DNA of 64,000 nucleotides from Planococcus citri (lineage: Eukaryota; Arthropoda; Insecta; Hemiptera; Pseudococcidae): assembly GCF_950023065.1 (NCBI RefSeq), contig NC_088680.1:39916559-39980558 (forward strand), in the 5' to 3' direction. This document shows, in pieces, positions 21,240-35,600 of this stretch. Under the pieces are notes generated by a model. It did no database searches. It worked only from the letters and a program-made list of their open reading frames with translations, and was not told the origin of the DNA. Numbering within the stretch: position 1 is the first letter of the stretch; every line of letters begins with the position of its first letter. The position numbers were made by a program, and so were the translations under genes.

Positions 21240-24200
21240 ATGATTTGTGGAGACTTGGTCAGTGATTTTCAAGAAATATCAAAATGGCCGTATGAGTTGA
21301 GTACGGCATTTTGTGAATGATGGAAAAAGGTGAATTTTCATAAAATATCAAAATGGCCGTATAAGTTGAGTACGGCATTTTGTGAATGATGGAAAAAGGT
21401 GAAAATTTCCACTTACCAAGCACCTATGATTTGTGGTGACTTGGTCAGTGATTTTCAAGAAATATCAAAAAGGCCGTATGAGTTGAGTATGGCATTTTGT
21501 GAATGATGGAAAAAGGTGAAAATTTCCACTTACCAAGCACCTATGATTTGTGGAGACTTGGTCAGTGATTTTCATAAAATATCAAAATGGCCGTATAAGT
21601 TGAGTACGGCATTTTGTGAATGATGGAAAAAGGTGAAAATTTCCACTTACCAAGCACCTATGATTTGTGGAGACTTGGTCAGTGATTTTCAAGAAATATC
21701 AAAATGGCCGTATAAGTTGAGTACAGCATTTTGTGAATGATGGAAAAAGGTGAAAATTTCCACTTACCAAGCACCTATGATTTGTGGAGACTTGGTCAGT
21801 GATTTTCATAAAATATCAAAATGGCCGTATAAGTTGAGTACGGCATTTTGTGAATGATGGAAAAAAGTGAATTTTCATAAAATATCAAAATGGCCGTATA
21901 AGTTGAGTACGGCATTTTGTGAATGATGGAAAAAGGTGAATTTTCAAGAAATATCAAAATGGCTGTATAAGTTGAGTACGGCATTTTGTGAATGATGGAA
22001 AAAGGTGAAAATTTCCACTTACAAAACAACTATGATTTGTGGAGACTTGGTCAGTGATTTTCAAGAAATATCAAAATGGCCGTATAAGTTGAGTACGGCA
22101 TTTTGTGAATGATGGAAAAAGGTGAAAATTTCCACTTACAAAACAACTATGATTTGTGGAGACTTGGTCAGTGATTTTCAAGAAATATCAAAATGGCCGT
22201 ATGAGTTGAGTACGGCATTTTGTGAATGATGGAAAAAGGTGAATTTTCATAAAATATCAAAATGGCCGTATAAGTTGAGTACGGCATTTTGTGAATGATG
22301 GAAAAAGGTGAAAATTTCCACTTACCAAGCACCTATGATTTGTGGTGACTTGGTCAGTGATTTTCAAGAAATATCAAAATGGCCGTATGAGTTGAGTATG
22401 GCATTTTGTGAATGATGGAAAAAGGTGAAAATTTCCACTTACCAAGCACCTATGATTTGTGGAGACTTGGTCAGTGATTTTCAAGAAATATCAAAATGGC
22501 CGTATAAGTTGAGTACGGCATTTTGTGAATGATGGAAAAAGGTGAAAATTTCCACTTACCAAGCACCTATGATTTGTGGAGACTTGGTCAGTGATTTTCA
22601 TAAAATATCAAAATGGCCGTATAAGTTGAGTACGGCATTTTGTGAATGATGGAAAAAAGTGAATTTTCATAAAATATCAAAATGGCCGTATAAGTTGAGT
22701 ACGGCATTTTGTGAATGATGGAAAAAGGTGAAAATTTCCACTTACAAAACAACTATGATTTGTGGAGACTTGGTCAGTGATTTTCAAGAAATATCAAAAT
22801 GGCCGTATAAGTTGAGTACGGCATTTTGTGAATGATGGAAAAAGGTGAAAATTTCCACTTACAAAACAACTATGATTTGTGGAGACTTGGTCAGTGATTT
22901 TCAAGAAATATCAAAATGGCCGTATGAGTTGAGTACGGCATTTTGTGAATGATGGAAAAAGGTGAATTTTCATAAAATATCAAAATGGCCGTATAAGTTG
23001 AGTACGGCATTTTGTGAATGATGGAAAAAGGTGAAAATTTCCACTTACCAAGCACCTATGATTTGTGGTGACTTGGTCAGTGATTTTCAAGAAATATCAA
23101 AAAGGCCGTATGAGTTGAGTATGGCATTTTGTGAATGATGGAAAAAGGTGAAAATTTCCACTTACCAAGCACCTATGATTTGTGGAGACTTGGTCAGTGA
23201 TTTTCATAAAATATCAAAATGGCCGTATAAGTTGAGTACGGCATTTTGTGAATGATGGAAAAAGGTGAAAATTTCCACTTACCAAGCACCTATGATTTGT
23301 GGAGACTTGGTCAGTGATTTTCAAGAAATATCAAAATGGCCGTATAAGTTGAGTACAGCATTTTGTGAATGATGGAAAAAGGTGAAAATTTCCACTTACC
23401 AAGCACCTATGATTTGTGGAGACTTGGTCAGTGATTTTCATAAAATATCAAAATGGCCGTATAAGTTGAGTACGGCATTTTGTGAATGATGGAAAAAAGT
23501 GAATTTTCATAAAATATCAAAATGGCCGTATAAGTTGAGTACGGCATTTTGTGAATGATGGAAAAAGGTGAAATTTTCCACTTACAAAACAACTATGATT
23601 TGTGGAGACTTGGTCAGTGATTTTCAAGAAATATCAAAATGGCCGTATAAGTTGAGTACGGCATTTTGTGAATGATGGAAAAAGGTGAAAATTTCCACTT
23701 ACCAAGCACCTATGATTTGTGGAGACTTGGTCAGTGATTTTCATAAAATATCAAAATGGCCGTATAAGTTGAGTACGGCATTTTGTGAATGATGGAAAAA
23801 AGTGAATTTTCATAAAATATCAAAATGGCCGTATAAGTTGAGTACGGCATTTTGTGAATGATGGAAAAAGGTGAAAATTTCCACTTACAAAACAACTATG
23901 ATTTGTGGAGACTTGGTCAGTGATTTTCAAGAAATATCAAAATGGCCGTATAAGTTGAGTACGGCATTTTGTGAATGATGGAAAAAGGTGAAAATTTCCA
24001 CTTACAAAACAACTATGATTTGTGGAGACTTGGTCAGTGATTTTCAAGAAATATCAAAATGGCCGTATGAGTTGAGTACGGCATTTTGTGAATGATGGAA
24101 AAAGGTGAATTTTCATAAAATATCAAAATGGCCGTATAAGTTGAGTACGGCATTTTGTGAATGATGGAAAAAGGTGAAAATTTCCACTTACCAAGCACCT

Positions 24201-25400
24201 ATGATTTGTGGTGACTTGGTCAGTGATTTTCAAGAAATATCAAAAAGGCCGTATGAGTTGAGTATGGCATTTTGTGAATGATGGAAAAAGGTGAAAATTT
24301 CCACTTACCAAGCACCTATGATTTGTGGAGACTTGGTCAGTGATTTTCATAAAATATCAAAATGGCCGTATAAGTTGAGTACGGCATTTTGTGAATGATG
24401 GAAAAAGGTGAAAATTTCCACTTACCAAGCACCTATGATTTGTGGAGACTTGGTCAGTGATTTTCAAGAAATATCAAAATGGCCGTATAAGTTGAGTACA
24501 GCATTTTGTGAATGATGGAAAAAGGTGAAAATTTCCACTTACCAAGCACCTATGATTTGTGGAGACTTGGTCAGTGATTTTCATAAAATATCAAAATGGC
24601 CGTATAAGTTGAGTACGGCATTTTGTGAATGATGGAAAAAAGTGAATTTTCATAAAATATCAAAATGGCCGTATAAGTTGAGTACGGCATTTTGTGAATG
24701 ATGGAAAAAGGTGAAATTTTCCACTTACAAAACAACTATGATTTGTGGAGACTTGGTCAGTGATTTTCAAGAAATATCAAAATGGCCGTATAAGTTGAGT
24801 ACGGCATTTTGTGAATGATGGAAAAAGGTGAAAATTTCCACTTACAAAACAACTATGATTTGTGGAGACTTGGTCAGTGATTTTCAAGAAATATCAAAAT
24901 GGCCGTATGAGTTGAGTACGGCATTTTGTGAATGATGAAAAAAGGTGAATTTTCATAAAATATCAAAATGGCCGTATAAGTTGAGTACGGCATTTTGTGA
25001 ATGATGGAAAAAGGTGAAAATTTCCACTTACCAAGCACCTATGATTTGTGGTGACTTGGTCAGTGATTTTCAAGAAATATCAAAATGGCCGTATGAGTTG
25101 AGTATGGCATTTTGTGAATGATGGAAAAAGGTGAAAATTTCCACTTACCAAGCACCTATGATTTGTGGAGACTTGGTCAGTGATTTTCATAAAATATCAA
25201 AATGGCCGTATAAGTTGAGTACAGCATTTTGTGAATGATGGAAAAAGGTGAAAATTTCCACTTACCAAGCACCTATGATTTGTGGAGACTTGGTCAGTGA
25301 TTTTCATAAAATATCAAAATGGCCGTATAAGTTGAGTACGGCATTTTGTGAATGATGGAAAAAAGTGAATTTTCATAAAATATCAAAATGGCCGTATAAG
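21240..25400 (+). repeat. Nested higher-order blocks, offsets 909, 723 and 1,143 bp
   Basis: The variant TGGTGACTTGG falls at 21,434, 22,343, 23,066, 24,209 and 25,049. The linked variant CAAAAAGGCCGTATGAG occurs with those at 21.47, 23.10 and 24.24 kb but not at 22.38 or 25.09 kb. GTGAAATTTTCC occurs at 23,568 and 24,711, an exact 1,143-bp offset (eight long plus three short monomers). The pattern indicates successive duplications of overlapping segments. Confidence 0.75.
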
Positions 25401-28400
25401 TTGAGTACGGCATTTTGTGAATGATGGAAAAAGGTGAAAATTTCCACTTACCAAGCACCTATGATTTGTGGAGACTTGGTCAGTGATTTTCATAAAATAT
25501 CAAAATGGCCGTATAAGTTGTGTACGGCATTTTGTGAATGATGGAAAAAGGTGAAAATTTCCACTTACCAAGCACCTATGATTTGTGGTGACTTGGTCAG
25601 TGATTTTCAAGAAATATCAAAATGGCCGTATAAGTTGAGTACGGCATTTTGTGAATGATGGAAAAAGGTGAAAATTTCCACTTACCAAGCACCTACGATT
25701 TGTGGAGACTTGGTCAGTGATTTTCAAGAAATATCAAAATGGCCGTATAAGTTGAGTACGGCATTTTGTGAATGATGGAAAAAGGTGAAAATTTCCACTT
25801 ACCAAGCACCTATGATTTGTGGAGACTTGGTCAGTGATTTTCAAGAAATATCAAAATTGTTGTATAAGTTGAGTATGGCATTTTGTGAATGATGGAAAAA
25901 GGTGAAAATTTCCACTTACCAAGCACCTATGATTTGTGGAGACTTGGTCAGTGATTTTCATAAAATATCAAAATGGCCGTATAAGTTGAGTACGGCATTT
26001 TGTGAATGATGGAAAAAGGTGAAAATTTCCACCTACCAAGCACCTATGATTTGTGGAGACTTGGTCAGTGATTTTCAAGAAATATCAAAATGGCCGTATG
26101 AGTTGAGTACGGCATTTTGTGAATGATGGAAAAAGGTGAAAATTTCCACTTACAAAACAACTATGATTTGTGGAGACTTGGTCAGTGATTTTCAAGAAAT
26201 ATCAAAATGGCCGTATGAGTTGAGTACGGCATTTTGTGAATGATGGAAAAAGGTGAATTTTCATAAAATATCAAAATGGCCGTATAAGTTGAGTACGGCA
26301 TTTTGTGAATGATGGAAAAAGGTGAAAATTTCCACTTACCAAGCACCTATGATTTGTGGAGACTTGGTCAGTGATTTTCATAAAATATCAAAATGGCCGT
26401 ATAAGTTGAGTACGGCATTTTGTGAATGATGGAAAAAAGTGAATTTTCATAAAATATCAAAATGGCCGTATAAGTTGAGTACGGCATTTTGTGAATGATG
26501 GAAAAAGGTGAATTTTCAAGAAATATCAAAATGGCCGTATAAGTTGAGTACGGCATTTTGTGAATGATGGAAAAAGGTGAAAATTTCCACTTACCAAGCA
26601 CCTATGATTTGTGGAGACTAGGTCAGTGATTTTCAAGAAATATCAAAATGGCCGTATAAGTTGAGTACGGCATTTTGTGAATGATGGAAAAAGGTGAAAA
26701 TTTCCACTTACCAAGCAACTATGATTTGTGGAGACTTGGTCAGTGATTTTCATAAAATATCAAAATGGCCGTATAAGTTGAGTACGGCATTTTGTGAATG
26801 ATGGAAAAAGGTGAAAATTTCCACTTACCAAGCACCTATGATTTGTGGAGACTTGGTCAGTGATTTTCATAAAATATCAAAATGGCCGTATAAGTTGAGT
26901 ACGGCATTTTGTGAATGATGGAAAAAGGTGAAAATTTCCACTTACCAAGCACCTATGATTTGTGGAGACTTGGTCAGTGATTTTCATAAAATATCAAAAT
27001 GGCCGTATAAGTTGAGTACGGCATTTTGTGAATGATGGAAAAAAGTGAATTTTCATAAAATATCAAAATGGCCGTATAAGTTGAGTACGGCATTTTGTGA
27101 ATGATGGAAAAAGGTGAAATTTTCCACTTACAAAACAACTATGATTTGTGGAGACTTGGTCAGTGATTTTCAAGAAATATCAAAATGGCCGTATAAGTTG
27201 AGTACGGCATTTTGTGAATGATGGAAAAAGGTGAAAATTTCCACTTACAAAACAACTATGATTTGTGGAGACTTGGTCAGTGATTTTCAAGAAATATCAA
27301 AATGGCCGTATGAGTTGAGTACGGCATTTTGTGAATGATGGAAAAAGGTGAATTTTCATAAAATATCAAAATGGCCGTATAAGTTGAGTACGGCATTTTG
27401 TGAATGATGGAAAAAGGTGAAAATTTCCACTTACCAAGCACCTATGATTTGTGGTGACTTGGTCAGTGATTTTCAAGAAATATCAAAATGGCCGTATGAG
27501 TTGAGTATGGCATTTTGTGAATGATGGAAAAAGGTGAAAATTTCCACTTACCAAGCACCTATGATTTGTGGAGACTTGGTCAGTGATTTTCATAAAATAT
27601 CAAAATGGCCGTATAAGTTGAGTACAGCATTTTGTGAATGATGGAAAAAGGTGAAAATTTCCACTTACCAAGCACCTATGATTTGTGGAGACTTGGTCAG
27701 TGATTTTCATAAAATATCAAAATGGCCGTATAAGTTGAGTACGGCATTTTGTGAATGATGGAAAAAAGTGAATTTTCATAAAATATCAAAATGGCCGTAT
27801 AAGTTGAGTACGGCATTTTGTGAATGATGGAAAAAGGTGAAAATTTCCACTTACCAAGCACCTATGATTTGTGGAGACTTGGTCAGTGATTTTCATAAAA
27901 TATCAAAATGGCCGTATAAGTTGTGTACGGCATTTTGTGAATGATGGAAAAAGGTGAAAATTTCCACTTACCAAGCACCTATGATTTGTGGTGACTTGGT
28001 CAGTGATTTTCAAGAAATATCAAAATGGCCGTATAAGTTGAGTACGGCATTTTGTGAATGATGGAAAAAGGTGAAAATTTCCACTTACCAAGCACCTACG
28101 ATTTGTGGAGACTTGGTCAGTGATTTTCAAGAAATATCAAAATGGCCGTATAAGTTGAGTACGGCATTTTGTGAATGATGGAAAAAGGTGAAAATTTCCA
28201 CTTACCAAGCACCTATGATTTGTGGAGACTTGGTCAGTGATTTTCAAGAAATATCAAAATTGTTGCATAAGTTGAGTATGGCATTTTGTGAATGATGGAA
28301 AAAGGTGAAAATTTCCACTTACCAAGCACCTATGATTTGTGGAGACTTGGTCAGTGATTTTCATAAAATATCAAAATGGCCGTATAAGTTGAGTACGGCA

Positions 28401-29373
28401 TTTTGTGAATGATGGAAAAAGGTGAAAATTTCCACCTACCAAGCACCTATGATTTGTGGAGACTTGGTCAGTGATTTTCAAGAAATATCAAAATGGCCGT
28501 ATGAGTTGAGTACGGCATTTTGTGAATGATGGAAAAAGGTGAAAATTTCCACTTACAAAACAACTATGATTTGTGGAGACTTGGTCAGTGATTTTCAAGA
28601 AATATCAAAATGGCCGTATGAGTTGAGTACGGCATTTTGTGAATGATGGAAAAAGGTGAATTTTCATAAAATATCAAAATGGCCGTATAAGTTGAGTACG
28701 GCATTTTGTGAATGATGGAAAAAGGTGAAAATTTCCACTTACCAAGCACCTATGATTTGTGGAGACTTGGTCAGTGATTTTCATAAAATATCAAAATGGC
28801 CGTATAAGTTGAGTACGGCATTTTGTGAATGATGGAAAAAAGTGAATTTTCATAAAATATCAAAATGGCCGTATAAGTTGAGTACGGCATTTTGTGAATG
28901 ATGGAAAAAGGTGAATTTTCAAGAAATATCAAAATGGCCGTATAAGTTGAGTACGGCATTTTGTGAATGATGGAAAAAGGTGAAAATTTCCACTTACCAA
29001 GCACCTATGATTTGTGGAGACTAGGTCAGTGATTTTCAAGAAATATCAAAATGGCCGTATAAGTTGAGTACGGCATTTTGTGAATGATGGAAAAAGGTGA
29101 AAATTTCCACTTACCAAGCAACTATGATTTGTGGAGACTTGGTCAGTGATTTTCATAAAATATCAAAATGGCCGTATAAGTTGAGTACGGCATTTTGTGA
29201 ATGATGGAAAAAGGTGAAAATTTCCACTTACCAAGCACCTATGATTTGTGGAGACTTGGTCAGTGATTTTCATAAAATATCAAAATGGCCGTATAAGTTG
29301 AGTACGGCATTTTGTGAATGATGGAAAAAGGTGAAAATTTCCACTTACCAAGCACCTATGATTTGTGGAGACT
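24500..29373 (+). repeat. Two-copy higher-order repeat, period 2,403 bp
   Basis: Copy one covers about 24.50-26.97 kb and copy two about 26.90-29.37 kb. Rare markers recur at exactly 2,403 bp: GTGAAATTTTCC (24,711 and 27,114), TGGTGACTTGG (25,049/27,452 and 25,586/27,989), the CTAGGTCAG variant (26,618 and 29,021) and a run of three consecutive short monomers (26,368 and 28,771). 2,403 equals 17 long plus six short monomers. Very few differences separate the copies, for example TTGTATAAG against TTGCATAAG near 28.26 kb. Confidence 0.85.
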
Positions 29374-29609
29374 TGGTCAGTGTTTTCATAAAATATCAAA
29401 ATGGCCGTATAAGTTGAGTACGGCATTTTGTGAATGATGGAAAAAGGTGAATTTTCATAAAATATCAAAATGGCCGTATAAGTTGAGTACGGCATTTTGT
29501 GAATGATGGAAAAAGGTGAAAATTTCCACTTACCAAGCACCTACGATTTGTGGAGACTTGGTCAGTGATTTTCAAGAAATATCAAAATTGTTGTATAAGT
29601 TGAGTATGG

Positions 29610-32600
29610 CATTTTGTGAATGATGGAAAAAGGTGAAAATTTCCACTTACCAAGCACCTATGATTTGTGGAGACTTGGTCAGTGATTTTCATAAAATATC
29701 AAAATGGCCGTATAAGTTGAGTACGGCATTTTGTGAATGATGGAAAAAGGTGAAAATTTCCACCTACCAAGCACCTATGATTTGTGGAGACTTGGTCAGT
29801 GATTTTCAAGAAATATCAAAATGGCCGTATGAGTTGAGTACGGCATTTTGTGAATGATGGAAAAAGGTGAAAATTTCCACTTACAAAACAACTATGATTT
29901 GTGGAGACTTGGTCAGTGATTTTCAAGAAATATCAAAATGGCCGTATGAGTTGAGTACGGCATTTTGTGAATGATGGAAAAAGGTGAATTTTCATAAAAT
30001 ATCAAAATGGCCGTATAAGTTGAGTACGGCATTTTGTGAATGATGGAAAAAGGTGAAAATTTCCACTTACCAAGCACCTATGATTTGTGGAGACTTGGTC
30101 AGTGATTTTCATAAAATATCAAAATGGCCGTATAAGTTGAGTACGGCATTTTGTGAATGATGGAAAAAAGTGAATTTTCATAAAATATCAAAATGGCCGT
30201 ATAAGTTGAGTACGGCATTTTGTGAATGATGGAAAAAGGTGAAAATTTCCACTTACAAAACAACTATGATTTGTGGAGACTTGGTCAGTGATTTTCAAGA
30301 AATATCAAAATGGCCGTATGAGTTGAGTACGGCATTTTGTGAATGATGGAAAAAGGTGAAAATTTCCACTTACCAAGCACCTATGATTTGTGGAGACTTG
30401 GTCAGTGATTTTCATAAAATATCAAAATGGCCGTATAAGTTGAGTACGGCATTTTGTGAATGATGGAAAAAGGTGAAAATTTCCACCTACCAAGCACCTA
30501 TGATTTGTGGAGACTTGGTCAGTGATTTTCAAGAAATATCAAAATGGCCGTATGAGTTGAGTACGGCATTTTGTGAATGATGGAAAAAGGTGAAAATTTC
30601 CACTTACAAAACAACTATGATTTGTGGAGACTTGGTCAGTGATTTTCAAGAAATATCAAAATGGCCGTATGAGTTGAGTACGGCATTTTGTGAATGATGG
30701 AAAAAGGTGAATTTTCATAAATTATCAAAATGGCCGTATAAGTTGAGTACGGCATTTTGTGAATGATGGAAAAAGGTGAAAATTTCCACTTACCAAGCAC
30801 CTATGATTTGTGGAGACTTGGTCAGTGATTTTCATAAAATATCAAAATGGCCGTATAAGTTGAGTACGGCATTTTGTGAATGATGGAAAAAAGTGAATTT
30901 TCATAAAATATCAAAATGGCCGTATAAGTTGAGTACGGCATTTTGTGAATGATGGAAAAAGGTGAATTTTCAAGAAATATCAAAATGGCTGTATAAGTTG
31001 AGTACGGCATTTTGTGAATGATGGAAAAAGGTGAAAATTTCCACTTACAAAACAACTATGATTTGTGGAGACTTGGTCAGTGATTTTCAAGAAATATCAA
31101 AATGGCCGTATAAGTTGAGTACGGCATTTTGTGAATGATGGAAAAAGGTGAAAATTTCCACTTACCAAGCACCTATGATTTGTGGAGACTTGGTCAGTGA
31201 TTTTCAAGAAAGATCAAAATGCCCGTATGAGTTGAGTACGGCATTTTGTGAATGATGGAAAAAGGTGAAAATTTCCACTTACAAAACAACTATGATTTGT
31301 GGAGACTTGGTCAGTGATTTTCAAGAAATATCAAAATGGCCGTATGAGTTGAGTACGGCATTTTGTGAATGATGGAAAAAGGTGAATTTTCATAAAATAT
31401 CAAAATGGCCGTATAAGTTGAGTACGGCATTTTGTGAATGATGGAAAAAAGTGAATTTTCATAAAATATCAAAATGGCCGTATAAGTTGAGTACGGCATT
31501 TTGTGAATGATGGAAAAAGGTGAATTTTCAAGAAATATCAAAATGGCTGTATAAGTTGAGTACGGCATTTTGTGAATGATGGAAAAAGGTGAAAATTTCC
31601 ACTTACAAAACAACTATGATTTGTGGCGACTTGGTCAGTGATTTTCAAGAAATATCAAAATGGCCGTATAAGTTGAGTACGGCATTTTGTGAATGATGGA
31701 AAAAGGTGAAAATTTCCACTTACAAAACAACTATGATTTGTGGAGACTTGGTCAGTGATTTTCAAGAAATATCAAAATGGCCGTATGAGTTGAGTACGGC
31801 ATTTTGTGAATGATGGAAAAAGGTGAATTTTCATAAAATATCAAAATGGCCGTATAAGTTGAGTACGGCATTTTGTGAATGATGGAAAAAGGTGAAAATT
31901 TCCACTTACCAAGCACCTATGATTTGTGGTGACTTGGTCAGTGATTTTCAAGAAATATCAAAATGGCCGTATGAGTTGAGTATGGCATTTTGTGAATGAT
32001 GGAAAAAGGTGAAAATTTCAACTTACCAAGCACCTATGATTTGTGGAGACTTGGTCAGTGATTTTCATAAAATATCAAAATGGCCGTATAAGTTGAGTAC
32101 GGCATTTTGTGAATGATGGAAAAAGGTGAAAATTTCCACTTACAAAACAACTATGATTTGTGGAGACTTGGTCAGTGATTTTCAAGAAATATCAAAATGG
32201 CCATATAAGTTGAGTACGGCATTTTGTGAATGATGGAAAAAGGTGAAAATTTCCACTTACCAAGCACCTATGATTTGTGGAGACTTGGTCAGTGATTTTC
32301 ATAAAATATCAAAATGGCCGTATAAGTTGAGTACGGCATTTTGTGAATGATGGAAAAAGGTGAAAATTTCCACCTACCAAGCACCTATGATTTGTGGAGA
32401 CTTGGTCAGTGATTTTCAAGAAATATCAAAATGGCCGTATGAGTTGAGTACGGCATTTTGTGAATGATGGAAAGAGGTGAAAATTTCCACTTACAAAACA
32501 ACTATGATTTGTGGAGACTTGGTCAGTGATTTTCAAGAAATATCAAAATGGCCGTATGAGTTGAGTACGGCATTTTGTGAATGATGGAAAAAGGTGAATT

Positions 32601-35600
32601 TTCATAAAATATCAAAATGGCCGTATAAGTTGAGTACGGCATTTTGTGAATGATGGAAAAAGGTGAAAATTTCCACTTACCAAGCACCTATGATTTGTGG
32701 AGACTTGGTCAGTGATTTTCATAAAATATCAAAATGGCCGTATAAGTTGAGTACGGCATTTTGTGAATGATGGAAAAAAGTGAATTTTCAAGAAATATCA
32801 AAATGGCTGTATAAGTTGAGTACGGCATTTTGTGAATGATGGAAAAAGGTGAAAATTTCCACTTACAAAACAACTATGATTTGTGGAGACTTGGTCAGTG
32901 ATTTTCAAGAAATATCAAAATGGCCGTATAAGTTGAGTACGGCATTTTGTGAATGATGGAAAAAGGTGAAAATTTCCACTTACCAAGCACCTATGATTTG
33001 TGGAGACTTGGTCAGTGATTTTCAAGAAAGATCAAAATGCCCGTATGAGTTGAGTACGGCATTTTGTGAATGATGGAAAAAGGTGAAAATTTCCACTTAC
33101 AAAACAACTATGATTTGTGGAGACTTGGTCAGTGATTTTCAAGAAATATCAAAATGGCCGTATGAGTTGAGTACGGCATTTTGTGAATGATGGAAAAAGG
33201 TGAATTTTCATAAAATATCAAAATGGCCGTATAAGTTGAGTACGGCATTTTGTGAATGATGGAAAAAGGTGAAAATTTCCACTTACCAAGCACCTATGAT
33301 TTGTGGTGACTTGGTCAGTGATTTTCAAGAAATATCAAAATGGCCGTATGAGTTGAGTATGGCATTTTGTGAATGATGGAAAAAGGTGAAAATTTCCACT
33401 TACCAAGCACCTATGATTTGTGGAGACTTGGTCAGTGATTTTCATAAAATATCAAAATGGCCGTATAAGTTGAGTACGGCATTTTGTGAATGATGGAAAA
33501 AGGTGAAAATTTCCACTTACAAAACAACTATGATTTGTGGAGACTTGGTCAGTGATTTTCAAGAAATATCAAAATGGCCATATAAGTTGAGTACGGCATT
33601 TTGTGAATGATGGAAAAAGGTGAAAATTTCCACTTACCAAGCACCTATGATTTGTGGAGACTTGGTCAGTGATTTTCATAAAATATCAAAATGGCCGTAT
33701 AAGTTGAGTACGGCATTTTGTGAATGATGGAAAAAGGTGAAAATTTCCACCTACCAAGCACCTATGATTTGTGGAGACTTGGTCAGTGATTTTCAAGAAA
33801 TATCAAAATGGCCGTATGAGTTGAGTACGGCATTTTGTGAATGATGGAAAGAGGTGAAAATTTCCACTTACAAAACAACTATGATTTGTGGAGACTTGGT
33901 CAGTGATTTTCAAGAAATATCAAAATGGCCGTATGAGTTGAGTACGGCATTTTGTGAATGATGGAAATAGGTGAATTTTCATAAAATATCAAAATGGCCG
34001 TATAAGTTGAGTACGGCATTTTGTGAATGATGGAAAAAGGTGAAAATTTCCACTTACCAAGCACCTATGATTTGTGGAGACTTGGTCAGTGATTTTCATA
34101 AAATATCAAAATGGCCGTATAAGTTGAGTACGGCATTTTGTGAATGATGGAAAAAAGTGAATTTTCAAGAAATATCAAAATGGCTGTATAAGTTGAGTAC
34201 GGCATTTTGTGAATGATGGAAAAAGGTGAAAATTTCCACTTACAAAACAACTATGATTTGTGGAGACTTGGTCAGTGATTTTCAAGAAATATCAAAATGG
34301 CCGTATAAGTTGAGTACGGCATTTTGTGAATGATGGAAAAAGGTGAAAATTTCCACTTACCAAGCACCTATGATTTGTGGAGACTTGGTCAGTGATTTTC
34401 AAGAAAGATCAAAATGCCCGTATGAGTTGAGTACGGCATTTTGTGAATGATGGAAAAAGGTGAAAATTTCCACTTACAAAACAACTATGATTTGTGGAGA
34501 CTTGGTCAGTGATTTTCAAGAAATATCAAAATGGCCGTATGAGTTGAGTACGGCATTTTGTGAATGATGGAAAAAGGTGAATTTTCATAAAATATCAAAA
34601 TGGCCGTATAAGTTGAGTACGGCATTTTGTGAATGATGGAAAAAGGTGAAAATTTCCACTTACCAAGCACCTATGATTTGTGGAGACTTGGTCAGTGATT
34701 TTCATAAAATATCAAAATGGCCGTATAAGTTGAGTACGGCATTTTGTGAATGATGGAAAAAAGTGAATTTTCATAAAATATCAAAATGGCCGTATAAGTT
34801 GAGTACGGCATTTTGTGAATGATGGAAAAAGGTGAATTTTCAAGAAATATCAAAATGGCTGTATAAGTTGAGTACGGCATTTTGTGAATGATGGAAAAAG
34901 GTGAAAATTTCCACTTACAAAACAACTATGATTTGTGGAGACTTGGTCAGTGATTTTCAAGAAATATCAAAATGGCCGTATAAGTTGAGTACGGCATTTT
35001 GTGAATGATGGAAAAAGGTGAAAATTTCCACTTACAAAACAACTATGATTTGTGGAGACTTGGTCAGTGATTTTCAAGAAATATCAAAATGGCCGTATGA
35101 GTTGAGTACGGCATTTTGTGAATGATGGAAAAAGGTGAATTTTCATAAAATATCAAAATGGCCGTATAAGTTGAGTACGGCATTTTGTGAATGATGGAAA
35201 AAGGTGAAAATTTCCACTTACCAAGCACCTATGATTTGTGGTGACTTGGTCAGTGATTTTCAAGAAATATCAAAATGGCCGTATGAGTTGAGTATGGCAT
35301 TTTGTGAATGATGGAAAAAGGTGAAAATTTCCACTTACCAAGCACCTATGATTTGTGGAGACTTGGTCAGTGATTTTCATAAAATATCAAAATGGCCGTA
35401 TAAGTTGAGTACGGCATTTTGTGAATGATGGAAAAAGGTGAAAATTTCCACTTACAAAACAACTATGATTTGTGGAGACTTGGTCAGTGATTTTCAAGAA
35501 ATATCAAAATGGCCATATAAGTTGAGTACGGCATTTTGTGAATGATGGAAAAAGGTGAAAATTTCCACTTACCAAGCACCTATGATTTGTGGAGACTTGG

